Assembly (NCBI RefSeq): GCF_022808325.1
Contig: NZ_JALGCL010000002.1
Location: 124,001 to 188,000, forward strand
Reading direction: 5' to 3'
Source of the DNA: Cognatiluteimonas sedimenti
GTDB taxonomy: Bacteria > Pseudomonadota > Gammaproteobacteria > Xanthomonadales > Xanthomonadaceae
DNA: 64,000 bases
Part shown: piece after piece, positions 38,896-47,969 of the stretch
How the letters are laid out: every line of letters begins with the position of its first letter
Numbering within the stretch: the first letter of the stretch is position 1
Program-made: the position numbers and the translations under genes
The notes under the pieces: generated by a model
What the model was told of the DNA's origin: nothing
What the model saw: only the letters and a program-made list of their open reading frames with translations
Database searches by the model: none

Positions 38896-40845
38896 ATGAT
38901 TTCCTTCCGCAATTTCGCCCTCCGGCGGGGCGAGCGCCTGCTGCTGTCCGATGTCGACCTGACCCTGCAGGCGGGCTGGCGCGTGGGCGTGGTCGGTCGC
39001 AACGGCACCGGCAAGTCCTCGTTGTTCGCCGCCCTGATGCACCAGCTCGAACCCGACAAGGGCGACCTCGACCTGCCAGGCAAGGCGCGGATCGCATCGG
39101 TGGCGCAGGAGACGCCGTCGCTGCCGGACGCGGCGAGCGACTTCGTGCTGTCGGGCGACGCCGCGGTGCACGCCGCGATCCAGGCCGAGGCCAACGCCTT
39201 CGCCAACGAGGACTGGGAAGCGGTCGCCGAAGCCCACCACCGGCTCGAGGAGTTGAATGGCTACGATGCCTCCGCGCGCGCCGGGCGCCTGCTGCACGGC
39301 CTGGGGTTCGCGGCCGAAACCCACGCCCGCCCGGTGTCGGACTTCTCCGGCGGCTGGCGCGTGCGGCTCAACGTCGCGCGCGCGCTGATGACGCCGTCGG
39401 ACCTGCTGCTGCTGGACGAACCCACCAACCACCTCGACCTCGACGCGGTGTTGTGGATGGAACAGTGGCTGTTGCGCTATCCGGGCACGCTGCTGGTGAT
39501 CTCGCACGACCGCGAGTTCCTCGACAACGTCACCACCCACACCCTGCACCTGCACGAAGGCAGGGCGAAGCTGTACACCGGCGGCTACACCGCGTTCGAG
39601 CGCCAGCGCGCCGAGCAGCTGCGCCAGCAGCAGATCGCGCACGAGAAGGAACAGGCCGAGCGCGCGCACCTGCAATCGTTCATCGACCGCTTCAAGGCCA
39701 AGGCCAGCAAGGCCAGGCAGGCCCAGTCGCGGATGAAGCGGCTGGCCAAGCTCGCCGGCACCGAGGCGGTACGCGCGGAACGCTCGCTGCGGATCGAATT
39801 CCCGCAGCCGGCGCGAATGCCCAATTCGCTGATCCGCCTGAACCACGTCGATGCGGGCTATGGCGTGGCCCCTATTGGAGCGGCTTCTGTGGGAGCGGCT
39901 TCAGCCGCGAGCTCTTCCCATCCACTCCAGAAGCTCGGGGCTGAAGCCCCTCCCACAGTGATCCTGCACGACGTCAATTTCGGACTCGAGGCCGGCGACC
40001 GCGTCGGCCTGCTCGGTCCCAACGGGGCCGGCAAGTCGACGCTGGTCAAGACCCTGGTGGGCGAGCTGCCGCTGCTGGCCGGCGAGCGCAACGCGCACCC
40101 GGACATGCGCATCGGCTACTTCGCCCAGCACACGGTGGAATCGCTGCATGCGGGGCAGTCGCCGATCGACCACCTGCGCGAGTTGTCCCCGGACAGCGCG
40201 GTGCAGGCGTTCCGCGATTTCCTCGGCAAGTGGAACTTCCCCGGCGACCGCGCCTTCGAGAGCATCGACGGCTTCTCCGGCGGCGAGCGCGCGCGCCTGG
40301 CGCTGGCCCTGATCGCGTGGCGGCAACCCAACGTGCTGCTGCTCGACGAACCGACCAACCACCTCGACCTCGACATGCGCGAGGCGCTGGCCGAAGCGCT
40401 GAGCGATTTCGATGGCGCCATCGTCATGGTCTCGCACGACCGCCACCTGATCGGGCTGGTGTGCGAGACGTTCTGGCGCGTGGCCAGCGGCAAGGTCGAG
40501 GCCTTCGACGGCGACCTGGACGAATACGCGGCGTGGCTGCGCTCGCGCCCGGGCAGCGAAACGGCGAAGCTCGACAAGCCGGCGAAGGCGCCGCTGGTGT
40601 CCGCGCCAGCGCCGGCGCCGAAGCCGGCGTCGCCAATCAACCCCCGCAAGCTGGCCCAGGCCGAGGCGCGCGTGGCCGAACTGGAATCCCGGCTCGCGGC
40701 GATCGAAGCCGAACTCGCCGATCCGCGGCTGTACGCGCAGGACAATGGCGTGCGCGCCGCGCAGCTCGGGCGCGAGCAGGGCGAGCTGCGCACGGCACTG
40801 GAAACCGCGGAGCAGGCGCTGCTGGCGCTGTACGAAACGGCCTGA
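38896..40845 (+). CDS. ABC-F ATPase, YheS-like, with inserted repeat in the linker
   Basis: 649 residues, soluble twin-ATPase of the ABC-F family that acts on ribosomes to relieve stalled translation. First domain: Walker A VGRNGTGKSSLFAAL, signature FSGGWRVRLNVARA, Walker B LLLLDEPTNHLDLD. Second: GPNGAGKSTLVKTL, FSGGERARLALALI, LLLDEPTNHLDLD. Between them is the P-site tRNA-interaction linker (EQLRQQQIAHEKEQAERAHL). The tail has a Pro/Ala hinge and a coiled coil. Residues about 326-354 (from PIGAASVGAASAASSS) are encoded by a palindromic repeat unlike normal members and disrupt no ATPase motif. Its -10 box and ATG predict a leaderless mRNA. Confidence 0.93.
   Translation: MISFRNFALRRGERLLLSDVDLTLQAGWRVGVVGRNGTGKSSLFAALMHQLEPDKGDLDLPGKARIASVAQETPSLPDAASDFVLSGDAAVHAAIQAEANAFANEDWEAVAEAHHRLEELNGYDASARAGRLLHGLGFAAETHARPVSDFSGGWRVRLNVARALMTPSDLLLLDEPTNHLDLDAVLWMEQWLLRYPGTLLVISHDREFLDNVTTHTLHLHEGRAKLYTGGYTAFERQRAEQLRQQQIAHEKEQAERAHLQSFIDRFKAKASKARQAQSRMKRLAKLAGTEAVRAERSLRIEFPQPARMPNSLIRLNHVDAGYGVAPIGAASVGAASAASSSHPLQKLGAEAPPTVILHDVNFGLEAGDRVGLLGPNGAGKSTLVKTLVGELPLLAGERNAHPDMRIGYFAQHTVESLHAGQSPIDHLRELSPDSAVQAFRDFLGKWNFPGDRAFESIDGFSGGERARLALALIAWRQPNVLLLDEPTNHLDLDMREALAEALSDFDGAIVMVSHDRHLIGLVCETFWRVASGKVEAFDGDLDEYAAWLRSRPGSETAKLDKPAKAPLVSAPAPAPKPASPINPRKLAQAEARVAELESRLAAIEAELADPRLYAQDNGVRAAQLGREQGELRTALETAEQALLALYETA
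39887..39958 (+). repeat. REP-like palindrome inserted in frame into the ABC-F gene
   Basis: Arms 39887-39913 and 39932-39958 pair over 27 bases with two mismatches, loop 18 bases. The words GGGAGCGGCTTCAGCCGCGA and GGCTGAAGCCCCTCCCACA are of the kind seen as scattered intergenic repeats in pseudomonads and xanthomonads. A partial direct duplicate (GGAGCGGCTTCTG at 39877-39889) precedes it. The reading frame stays open through it. Confidence 0.8.
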
Positions 40846-40981
40846 ACGTCCACGGGTCCCTGGCCGGCGCGCACCTGGAGAACATCGCCGGACCGCGGCC
40901 TCGCGCATGCGCCGCCGGCCGGAGCTTGCCATCGTCGCCCCACGCCGCGACCATGCGGCAACCGCTGCCGGCAGGGAACGC

Positions 40982-42190
40982 ATGAGCAACGAACTGGTCT
41001 ACCTGCTGCTGATCTTCGGGCTGCTGGTGGTGCCGCGCGCATTGCAGCGGCTGCAGATCCCGGCGCCGATCAGCTGCCTGCTGCTGGGCATCGGCGCGAT
41101 GCTCGCCTGGGGCGACCGCACCCACGATCCGGTGGTGGTGCTGCTCTCGGCGCTGGGCATTTCCTCCCTGTTCCTGTTCGCCGGCCTGGAGGTGGAACTG
41201 AAGGCATTGCGGCGCGGGCTCGGACGGCTGACGCTGCACCTGCTGGTCCGCGTCGCGTCGCTGGCGCTCATCACCTGGCTCGGTTGGCGCTACCTCGACC
41301 TGGGGTGGCAGGCCTCGACGCTGCTGGCGCTGGCGCTGCTGACGCCATCCACCGGATTCATCCTCGACACCCTCGAACGCCTCGGGCTCGACCCGGGCGA
41401 ACGCTTCTGGGTCACCAGCAAGGCGATCGCCGGCGAATTGCTGGCACTGGCGGTGCTGTTCGTGGTGCTGCAGGCCGATGATCCGCTGCAGCTGGGGACC
41501 GCATCGCTGGCGATGCTCGCGCTTCTGGTCGGGCTGCCGCTGCTGTTCCTGGCGCTGGGGCGCTGGGTGATGCCGCAGGCTCCGGGCTCGGAGTTCTCGC
41601 TGCTGGTGATGGTGGGGATGGTCGCCGCCTACGTCACCTTCAAGCTCGGGGTGTACTACCTGGTCGGTGCGTTCATCGCCGGGCTGACCGCGCGCCTGCT
41701 GCGCGATCGCATGCCGCGGCTGGCCTCCCACGACAACATCCAGGCGTTGCGCCTGTTCGCGACGTTCTTCGTGCCGTTCTATTTCTTCCACGCAGGCACC
41801 CAGGTCTCGCGCGACGCGCTGAGCTGGGAGGCGCTGGCGACGGGCGTGGTGCTCACCGCGATCGTGCTGCCGCTACGCGTGGGCATCACCTGGTTGCAGC
41901 GCCGGGTGCTCTTCCGCGAGTCGCACCGCAGCGCATTGCGGGTGTCGGTGGCGCTGGCGCCGACGCTGGTGTTCACGCTGGTGCTGGCGGAGATCCTGCA
42001 CGCGCGCTTCGCCATCCCTGGCGCGCTGTTCGGCGGGTTGATCCTGTACACCACGCTCAACACGCTGCTGCCGTCGCTGGTGCTGCACCAGGCCTTCGAC
42101 ATCGATCCGATCGACGTCCGCGACCATCGCCATCCCGAGGACCGCGTCGGCGCGCCTCCGGGGGAGTCGGACAGGGCAATGCCGGGCTGA
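40982..42190 (+). CDS. CPA2-family cation:proton antiporter without regulatory domain
   Basis: 402 residues, about twelve membrane helices: ELVYLLLIFGLLVVPRALQR, LLLGIGAMLAW, ALGISSLFLFAGLEVELKAL, LALLTPSTGFILDTL, FATFFVPFYFFHAGTQ and ILYTTLNTLLPSLVLHQ. It belongs to the Na+/H+ exchanger CPA2 group and, unlike the ybaL product in this window, ends with only a 30-residue polar tail and no TrkA-N domain. Ion specificity cannot be told. ATG 40982 is preceded by AGGGAACG. It follows the ABC-F gene by 136 bases on the same strand. Confidence 0.85.
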   Translation: MSNELVYLLLIFGLLVVPRALQRLQIPAPISCLLLGIGAMLAWGDRTHDPVVVLLSALGISSLFLFAGLEVELKALRRGLGRLTLHLLVRVASLALITWLGWRYLDLGWQASTLLALALLTPSTGFILDTLERLGLDPGERFWVTSKAIAGELLALAVLFVVLQADDPLQLGTASLAMLALLVGLPLLFLALGRWVMPQAPGSEFSLLVMVGMVAAYVTFKLGVYYLVGAFIAGLTARLLRDRMPRLASHDNIQALRLFATFFVPFYFFHAGTQVSRDALSWEALATGVVLTAIVLPLRVGITWLQRRVLFRESHRSALRVSVALAPTLVFTLVLAEILHARFAIPGALFGGLILYTTLNTLLPSLVLHQAFDIDPIDVRDHRHPEDRVGAPPGESDRAMPG

Positions 42191-42323
42191 CGCGCGCGGG
42201 CGCACCGCTTGCCACCCCGGTCCCGGAGCAACGGATCGAGCATCGGGACCATCCCGGATGGCTCGTGGCGAGGGCCGGGGCGCGTTCCGGTCGTTGGCCT
42301 TTCAGCGATCGGGGTCTCGCGGC

Positions 42324-42351
42324 TTGATTGCGCGGTTGCAGGCCCCAGAAT
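42324..42351 (+). promoter_or_regulatory. Possible promoter of the FmdB-like gene
   Basis: TTGATT (42324-42329) and CAGAAT (42346-42351) at 16-base spacing, about 30 bases before ATG 42382. Confidence 0.35.
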
Positions 42352-42381
42352 ATGCGCTGGTTTCCAGCGTTGCCTCGCCCC

Positions 42382-42723
42382 ATGCCGATCTACGCATTCG
42401 CCTGCGCCGCCTGCGGCCACCAGTTCGACCGCCTGCAGAAGCTGTCCGATCCGGACCCGGCCGCGTGCCCGGCATGTGGAGCGCCCGCGGTCGAGCGGCA
42501 GGTGACGGCGCCGTCGTTCCGGCTCTCGGGCAGCGGCTGGTACGAGACCGACTTCAAGAAGGATGGCGACCGCAAGCGCAACCTGGCGGGCGATGCCGCC
42601 GGGACCGGCAGCGGCGACAGGCCCGAGGCCAAGCCCGCCGCAGCCAAGGCCGAGACAAAGGCCGAGGCCAAGCCGGAGCCGAAGCCGGCTGCGAAAGCCG
42701 AAGTCGCCAAGCCCGCTTCCTAG
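42382..42723 (+). CDS. FmdB-family zinc-ribbon protein with Lys/Ala/Glu/Pro tail
   Basis: 113 residues. Residues 1-45 are an FmdB/PSF-type zinc ribbon: PIYAFACAACGHQFDRLQKL and CPACGAPAVERQVTAPSFRL, with two CxxC knuckles. The GSGWYETDFKKD segment is typical of the family's conserved extension. The last 40 residues are low-complexity repeats of Lys, Ala, Glu and Pro. Some family members were named putative regulators but the role is not established. The gene stands 133 bases upstream of aspS, as in many proteobacteria. Confidence 0.88.
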   Translation: MPIYAFACAACGHQFDRLQKLSDPDPAACPACGAPAVERQVTAPSFRLSGSGWYETDFKKDGDRKRNLAGDAAGTGSGDRPEAKPAAAKAETKAEAKPEPKPAAKAEVAKPAS

Positions 42724-42811
42724 AACCGATGTCTGGTTGCGGGCCGCCGCGGCGGACGCGCCCGTTGTCCGCCCGCGCCGTCGGAAACCCGGCAGGCCTT
42801 GCGCTACCGGC

Positions 42812-42817
42812 TAAAAT
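42812..42817 (+). promoter_or_regulatory. -10 box upstream of aspS
   Basis: TAAAAT, 39 bases before ATG 42857. The leader contains a CCGGCTTTCCGGCCGG palindrome-rich stretch just after the box. No clear -35. Confidence 0.35.
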
Positions 42818-42856
42818 GACCGGCTTTCCGGCCGGTGCCGGAACCCCGGAGTATCC

Positions 42857-44626
42857 ATGCGTACCCATTTCTGCGGCCTGATCGACGAGGCCCTGGTCGG
42901 CCAGACCGTGGCCCTGTGCGGCTGGGCCGACGTCGCCCGCGACCTCGGCGGCCTGTGCTTCATCGACCTGCGCGACCACGAGGGCATCGTCCAGGTCGTC
43001 GCCGAACCCGATGCCGGCAGCGCGGGCAACGCCGCGGTCGTCGCCACCGCCGCCCAGGTCGGCTACGAGGACTGCCTGCGCGTGACCGGCGTCGTGCGCC
43101 GGCGCCAGAGCGTCAACAACAGGATCGCGACCGGCCAGGTCGAGGTCGTCGCGCAGTCGATCGAGGTGCTGAACAAGGCGCAGCCGCTGCCGTTCCATGC
43201 CCACGAGAACGCCGGCGAGGACATCCGCCTCAAGTACCGCTACCTGGACCTGCGCACGCCGAAGATGCAGCAGATGATGCGCACCCGCACCAGGCTGGTG
43301 CAGGCGCTGCGGCGCTGGCTGGATGCGCGTGGCTTCCAGGACATCGAAACCCCGATCCTGACCAAGGCCACGCCCGAAGGCGCGCGCGACTTCCTGGTGC
43401 CGGCGCGGATGCACGCGGGCGAGTTCTACGCGCTGCCGCAGTCGCCGCAGTTGTTCAAGCAGATCCTGATGGTCGCGGGCTTCGACCGCTATTATCAAAT
43501 CGCGCGATGCTTCCGCGACGAGGCGCTGCGCGCCGACCGCCAGCTCGAGTTCACGCAGCTGGACATGGAGTTCGCCTGGGTCGACGAGCAGGTCGTGCAG
43601 GACACCACCGAGGCGCTGATCCGCGACGTGTTCCGCGAAGTGATGGACGTGGAGCTGGCCGCGCCGTTCCCGCGCATGACCTACGCCGAAGCGATGCGCC
43701 GCTACGGTTCCGACAAGCCGGACCTGCGCATCGCGCTGGAACTGGTCGACGTCGCGGAGCAGGTCAAGTCCTCGCAGTTCAAGGTATTCACCGACTGGGC
43801 CGGCGCCGAGGGCGGGCGCGTTGCCGCGCTGCGCATCCCCGGCGGCGCGTCGCTGTCGCGCAAGCAGATCGACGAATACGCCGCCCACGCGGCCAAGTAC
43901 GGCTCCAAGGGCCTGGCCTACGCCAAGATCGACGAGGCCGGCGTGGTCAACTCGCCGATCGCCAAGTTCTTCGACGAAGCCGCGTTCACGGCCGTGCTCC
44001 GGGCAGTGGGCGCCGGCCATGGCGACATCGTGTTCTTCGGCGCCGGCCCGTACAACGTGGTCAGCGACTTCATGGGGGCGCTGCGGCTCAAGGCCGGCAA
44101 GGATTTCAACCTGGTCGCGGAAGGCTGGGCGCCGCTGTGGGTCACCGACTTCCCGATGTTCGAGTGGGACGACGAGGAGCAGCGTTACGTCGCGCTGCAC
44201 CACCCGTTCACCGCGCCGGCGGTCGACGACGAGGCCGACCTGCGCGCGAACGCCAGGACCGCGGTCTCGCGCGGCTACGACATGGTGCTCAACGGCAACG
44301 AGATCGGCGGCGGCTCGATCCGCATCCATCGATCGGCGATGCAGTCGGCGGTGTTCGAGCTGCTGGGAATCGGCGCCGAGGAAGCCGAAGCCAAGTTCGG
44401 CTTCCTGCTCGACGCGCTGAAGTACGGCGCGCCGCCGCACGGCGGCATCGCCTTCGGCATCGATCGCATTGCCGCGCTGATGGCCGGTACCGAATCGATC
44501 CGCGACGTCATCGCCTTCCCCAAGACCACCACCGCGCAATGCCTGATGACCGGCGCGCCGTCGCCGGTGCCGGACAAGCAGCTGGCCGAAGTGCACGTGT
44601 CGATCCGTGCCAGGCACAAGGAGTAG
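42857..44626 (+). CDS. aspS: Aspartyl-tRNA synthetase
   Basis: 589 residues, class II bacterial type. N-terminal OB-fold anticodon-binding domain ([20 protein letters not shown]), class II motif 1 region ([19 protein letters not shown]), motif 2 ([20 protein letters not shown]), the bacterial GAD insertion domain (about 290-420) and motif 3 ([14 protein letters not shown]). FTQLDMEF is typical. ATG 42857 is four bases after CGGAG. The downstream GNAT gene follows after three bases, so they are probably cotranscribed. Confidence 0.98.
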   Translation: MRTHFCGLIDEALVGQTVALCGWADVARDLGGLCFIDLRDHEGIVQVVAEPDAGSAGNAAVVATAAQVGYEDCLRVTGVVRRRQSVNNRIATGQVEVVAQSIEVLNKAQPLPFHAHENAGEDIRLKYRYLDLRTPKMQQMMRTRTRLVQALRRWLDARGFQDIETPILTKATPEGARDFLVPARMHAGEFYALPQSPQLFKQILMVAGFDRYYQIARCFRDEALRADRQLEFTQLDMEFAWVDEQVVQDTTEALIRDVFREVMDVELAAPFPRMTYAEAMRRYGSDKPDLRIALELVDVAEQVKSSQFKVFTDWAGAEGGRVAALRIPGGASLSRKQIDEYAAHAAKYGSKGLAYAKIDEAGVVNSPIAKFFDEAAFTAVLRAVGAGHGDIVFFGAGPYNVVSDFMGALRLKAGKDFNLVAEGWAPLWVTDFPMFEWDDEEQRYVALHHPFTAPAVDDEADLRANARTAVSRGYDMVLNGNEIGGGSIRIHRSAMQSAVFELLGIGAEEAEAKFGFLLDALKYGAPPHGGIAFGIDRIAALMAGTESIRDVIAFPKTTTAQCLMTGAPSPVPDKQLAEVHVSIRARHKE

Positions 44627-44629
44627 GAC

Positions 44630-45178
44630 GTGGCGTTCGCGATCCGCCGCGCCGTGCCCGCCGATGCCGAGGCGCTGTCCCGGATCGGAACGCGCACCTT
44701 CGTCGACACCTTCGGGCACCTGTATGCGGACGCGGACCTGCAGGCGTTCCTGCGCGAAAGCCATTCCACCGCGGCCTATGCGCGCTACCTGGCCGATCCG
44801 CACTTCGCGCTTTGGCTGCTGGAGGACGATGCCCGGGCCGGGGAAGCCCGGAGCGGCGAAGCGGTCGGCTACGCGGTCGCCGGCCCCTGCGGGCTGCCGC
44901 ATCCTGAAGTGGCACCGGGCGACGGCGAATTGAAGCGCCTGTACCTGCTGCCCTCGCTGCACAACGGCGGCTGGGGCGGGCGCCTGTTCCAGGCCGCGCT
45001 CGACTGGCTGCAACGCGAAGGCCCGCGCACGCTGTGGATCAGCGTCTGGTCGGAGAACCAGGGCGCGCAGCGCTTCTACGCGCGGCACGGGTTCGAGAAG
45101 GCCGGCGAATACGAGTTTCCGGTCGGCAGCGTGCGCGACCGCGAGTTCATGTTCCGGCGTCGCGCATCGGCGGCATGA
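44630..45178 (+). CDS. GNAT-family N-acetyltransferase
   Basis: 182 residues. A single GNAT domain: IRRAVPADAEALSRIG at the start, LKRLYLLPSLHNGGWGGRLF with the acetyl-CoA pyrophosphate loop (variant of R/QxxGxG/A), and VWSENQGAQRFYARHGFEKA, the usual C-terminal strand-helix. Substrate unknown. The start is GTG 44630, with AAGGAG placed right over the aspS stop; the stop overlaps the next ATG as ATGA, so it is translationally coupled on both sides. Confidence 0.87.
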   Translation: MAFAIRRAVPADAEALSRIGTRTFVDTFGHLYADADLQAFLRESHSTAAYARYLADPHFALWLLEDDARAGEARSGEAVGYAVAGPCGLPHPEVAPGDGELKRLYLLPSLHNGGWGGRLFQAALDWLQREGPRTLWISVWSENQGAQRFYARHGFEKAGEYEFPVGSVRDREFMFRRRASAA

Positions 45179-45807
45179 GCCACCGCGTCATCCTGCTGCA
45201 CGGCCTGTGGATGCCCGGCGCGGCGATGCACTGGCTGGCCACGCAGCTCAGGACGGCGGGCTACAGCCCGGAAACCTTCAGCTACCACAGCGTCGCCGAC
45301 GGTCCGGACCTGGCGGTGCCGCGGCTGGTCGAACGGCTGCAGGCGCATGCCCGCGAGCATGGCGATGGAATCGACATCGTCGCCCACAGCCTCGGCGGCC
45401 TGATCGCGTTGCAGGCGCTGTGCGAGGCCCCGGACCTGCCGGTGCGGCGGGTGGTCTGCCTGGGTTCGCCCCTGACCGGTAGCGGCGCGGCCACCGGGAT
45501 GCTGCGCTGGGCGCCGGCGGCGAGCCTGCTCGGGCGCAGCGCCGCGCTGCTGCAGCAGGGGATCGCCTGCTGGCAGGGGCGGGCGCAGGTCGGGGCGATC
45601 GCGGGGCACGTGCCGCACGGGCTGGGCGCGCTGTTCGCCGGGTTCGGCGGCGAGCACGACGGCACCGTGGCCGTGGCCGAAACCCGCCTGCCCGGGCTCG
45701 CCGACCACGTCGTGGTCGATGCCAGCCACAGCGGCCTGCTGTTTTCGGCGCAGGCGGCGGCGCAGACCGTCGCGTTCCTGCGCGACGGCCACTTCGTCCA
45801 TTCGTAG
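45175..45807 (+). CDS. Alpha/beta-hydrolase (lipase/esterase-like)
   Basis: 210 residues, no signal peptide. VILLHGLWMPGAAMHWLA carries the oxyanion His-Gly, the nucleophile elbow is DIVAHSLGGLIALQAL, the acidic residue is probably in GGEHDGTVAV, and the histidine in VVDASHSGLLFS. The pattern is close to PGAP1-like or triacylglycerol-lipase-like bacterial hydrolases. Substrate unknown. ATG 45175 overlaps the GNAT stop. 157 bases without a gene follow up to yebC. Confidence 0.85.
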   Translation: MSHRVILLHGLWMPGAAMHWLATQLRTAGYSPETFSYHSVADGPDLAVPRLVERLQAHAREHGDGIDIVAHSLGGLIALQALCEAPDLPVRRVVCLGSPLTGSGAATGMLRWAPAASLLGRSAALLQQGIACWQGRAQVGAIAGHVPHGLGALFAGFGGEHDGTVAVAETRLPGLADHVVVDASHSGLLFSAQAAAQTVAFLRDGHFVHS

Positions 45808-45925
45808 GCGCGCGCGGGCACCGGCCCTCCGCGACCTTCGAGGCAGGAGTGCCCGCCGCGCCCGATCGCCCCTGGCGAAACCGCCCCCGCAGCGGCCGGA
45901 TGCGTTCCTGGCCACTGAAGCGGGA

Positions 45926-45931
45926 TAAAAT
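45926..45931 (+). promoter_or_regulatory. -10 box upstream of yebC
   Basis: TAAAAT, 33 bases before ATG 45965; no clear -35. Confidence 0.35.
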
Positions 45932-45964
45932 CGCCGCCTTTCCCGCGCAGCAGACCAGGATCCC

Positions 45965-46693
45965 ATGGGTAGAGGACCGTCCATCGAGGCCCGCAAGAAC
46001 GCCGAAGACGCGCGCCGCGGCAAGATCTTCACCAAGATCATCCGCGAGATCGGCGTTGCCGCGCGCGCCGGTGGCGGCGATCCCGCCAACAACCCGCGCC
46101 TGCGCGCGGCGATCGACAAGGGCCTGTCGGCGAACATGACCAAGGACGTCATCGAGCGCGCGATCCGGAAGGCCACCGGCGAACTGGAAGGCGTGGTCTA
46201 CGAGGAAATCCGTTACGAGGGCTACGCACCCGGCGGCATCGCGGTGATCGTCGATTGCCTGACCGACAACAAGGTGCGCACCGTGGCCGACGTGCGCCAT
46301 GCCTTCGGCAAGTTCGGCGGCAACCTCGGCACCGACGGCTCGGTCGCCTTCATGTTCAGGAAGCTCGGCGTGCTGTCATATGCGCCCGGGGCGGGCGAGG
46401 ATGCCGTGACCGAGGCGGCGATCGAGGCCGGTGCCGACGACGTGGTCGCCTACGACGACGGCGCGATCGACGTGCTCATGGCGCCCGAGGCCTTCGCCGC
46501 GGTCAAGGCGGCGATGGAAGCCGCCGGCCTGAAGCCGGACCTGGCCGAAGTCACGATGCGCGCGGACAACGATGTCGCCGTTTCCGGCGACACCGCGCAA
46601 CAGGTCGCCAAGCTGCTGGGCTGGCTGGAGGACCTCGACGACGTGCAGGCCGTGTATTCCAACGCCGAGCTGGGCGCGGACGCGTACGCCTGA
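45965..46693 (+). CDS. yebC: YebC/PmpR-family transcriptional or translational regulator
   Basis: 242 residues, full length. Conserved features: [20 protein letters not shown] (usually MAGHSKW in relatives), [60 protein letters not shown] and [18 protein letters not shown]. Long regarded as a DNA-binding regulator; recent work on the family points to a ribosome-linked role at proline stretches. The N-terminal MAGHSKW motif is replaced, which marks the YeeN/PmpR variation. It stands upstream of ruvC, 127 bases away, as in many bacteria. Confidence 0.92.
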   Translation: MGRGPSIEARKNAEDARRGKIFTKIIREIGVAARAGGGDPANNPRLRAAIDKGLSANMTKDVIERAIRKATGELEGVVYEEIRYEGYAPGGIAVIVDCLTDNKVRTVADVRHAFGKFGGNLGTDGSVAFMFRKLGVLSYAPGAGEDAVTEAAIEAGADDVVAYDDGAIDVLMAPEAFAAVKAAMEAAGLKPDLAEVTMRADNDVAVSGDTAQQVAKLLGWLEDLDDVQAVYSNAELGADAYA

Positions 46694-46820
46694 GCGCGTA
46701 AGCTGACGCCGTGACCAGGATCCCGGGAATCCCCTTCGACTTCGCGCGCCCGGCGGCGCTCCACGCCCAGGGCAGGGTCCGGCTCCGGGCCCTGCGTTCC
46801 ACGCGCCGGGGGCGTGCGGC

Positions 46821-47348
46821 GTGATCCGCATCCTCGGAATCGACCCCGGCTCGCAGCGCACCGGCATCGGCGTCATCGACGTCGCCGCCGACGGCCGCTG
46901 CAGCTACGTGCACGCGCAGGCGTTGGTGCTGCTGGGCGCGGCCGACTTCCCGTCGCGGCTGGGCCTGTTGTGCGAAGGGCTGGAGGCGTTGCTGGAGCAG
47001 TGGCAGCCGCAGCAGGTCGCGATCGAGACGGTGTTCATGGACAAGTCGGCGATGTCGGCGCTCAAACTCGGCCATGCGCGCGGCGCGGCACTGGCGACCG
47101 TGGTGCGGCGGCGGCTGCCGGTCAGTGAATACGAGCCGCGGGTGATCAAGCAGTCGCTGGTCGGCCGCGGCGCCGCCGACAAGGCGCAGGTGCAGCACAT
47201 GGTGCGGCTGCTGCTGAAGCTGCCGGACACCCGGCTGCAGGCCGACGCCGCCGACGCGCTGGCGGTGGCCTTGACCCACGCGCACATGGGCGCGACCGCC
47301 GCGCGCAGCGGCCTCACCACCGACCAGTTGCGGAGACGACGCGGATGA
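46821..47348 (+). CDS. ruvC: Crossover junction endodeoxyribonuclease RuvC
   Basis: 175 residues. It resolves Holliday junctions as a dimer. Catalytic acids are visible in [18 protein letters not shown] (Asp7), QVAIETVFM (Glu) and the pair of Asp in [17 protein letters not shown]. The ATG at 46821 is chosen since the preceding GC-rich stretch has no better start. The stop overlaps ruvA (ATGA). In the 127 bases before it a GCAGGG...CCCTGC hairpin (46775-46798) is seen. Confidence 0.97.
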   Translation: MIRILGIDPGSQRTGIGVIDVAADGRCSYVHAQALVLLGAADFPSRLGLLCEGLEALLEQWQPQQVAIETVFMDKSAMSALKLGHARGAALATVVRRRLPVSEYEPRVIKQSLVGRGAADKAQVQHMVRLLLKLPDTRLQADAADALAVALTHAHMGATAARSGLTTDQLRRRRG

Positions 47349-47941
47349 TCGGGCGCCTCAAGGGCATCCTCGCCCACAAGCAGCCCCCGTGGCTGGTGGT
47401 GGACGTCAATGGCGTGGGCTATGAACTGGAGGCGCCGATGAGCACCTTCTACGACCTGCCCGACGTCGGCCGCGAGGTGGCGCTGTTCACCCACTACGCG
47501 CAGAAGGAAGACAGCGTGTCGCTGTACGGATTCCTGCGCGATGGCGAGCGGCGCCTGTTCCGGGACGTGCAGAAGGTCAGCGGCATCGGCGCGAAAATCG
47601 CGCTGGCGGTGCTGTCTGGCGCCAGCGTGGACGAGTTCGCGCGCATGCTGCAGGCCGGCGACGTGGCTGCCCTCACCCGCATCCCCGGGATCGGCAAGAA
47701 GACCGCGGAACGCATGGTGGTCGAGCTGCGCGACCGCGCGGCGGGCATGGAGTGGGGCGGGGCCAGCGTTGGCGGCCCGCTGGCCGGCGTCGCCGCCGAC
47801 GCCCAGTCCGAGGCCACGGTGGCGCTGCAGCAACTGGGCTACAAGCCGGCCGAAGCCGCGCGCATGGCGCGCGATGCGGTGGCCGCCGGCGACGATGCCG
47901 CGGCCATCATCCGCAAGGCGCTAAAGTCCGCGCTGCGCTGA
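47345..47941 (+). CDS. ruvA: Holliday junction helicase subunit RuvA
   Basis: 198 residues. Tetrameric junction-binding protein. Domain I OB-fold ([20 protein letters not shown]), domain II with two helix-hairpin-helix motifs ([15 protein letters not shown] and [16 protein letters not shown]), linker, and domain III contacting RuvB ([19 protein letters not shown]). ATG 47345 overlaps ruvC. The next gene is kup rather than ruvB. Confidence 0.97.
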   Translation: MIGRLKGILAHKQPPWLVVDVNGVGYELEAPMSTFYDLPDVGREVALFTHYAQKEDSVSLYGFLRDGERRLFRDVQKVSGIGAKIALAVLSGASVDEFARMLQAGDVAALTRIPGIGKKTAERMVVELRDRAAGMEWGGASVGGPLAGVAADAQSEATVALQQLGYKPAEAARMARDAVAAGDDAAAIIRKALKSALR

Positions 47942-47969
47942 GGCGGCGAGGCGACTCCAGGGAAGCTTG

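Noticed and set aside
38756-38896. Symmetric divergent -10 for the FAD oxidoreductase and ABC-F genes
   Set aside because: The ABC-F box is clear, but the minus strand has no matching box near ATG 38756; the two starts are 139 bases apart.
35746-39846. A 1366-codon open frame covering ybaL and running antisense to the ABC-F gene
   Set aside because: Only the first 558 residues from ATG 37422 form the antiporter; the rest is low-complexity Arg/Ala/Gly sequence, the usual GC-rich shadow, and part of it opposes a clear ABC-F gene.
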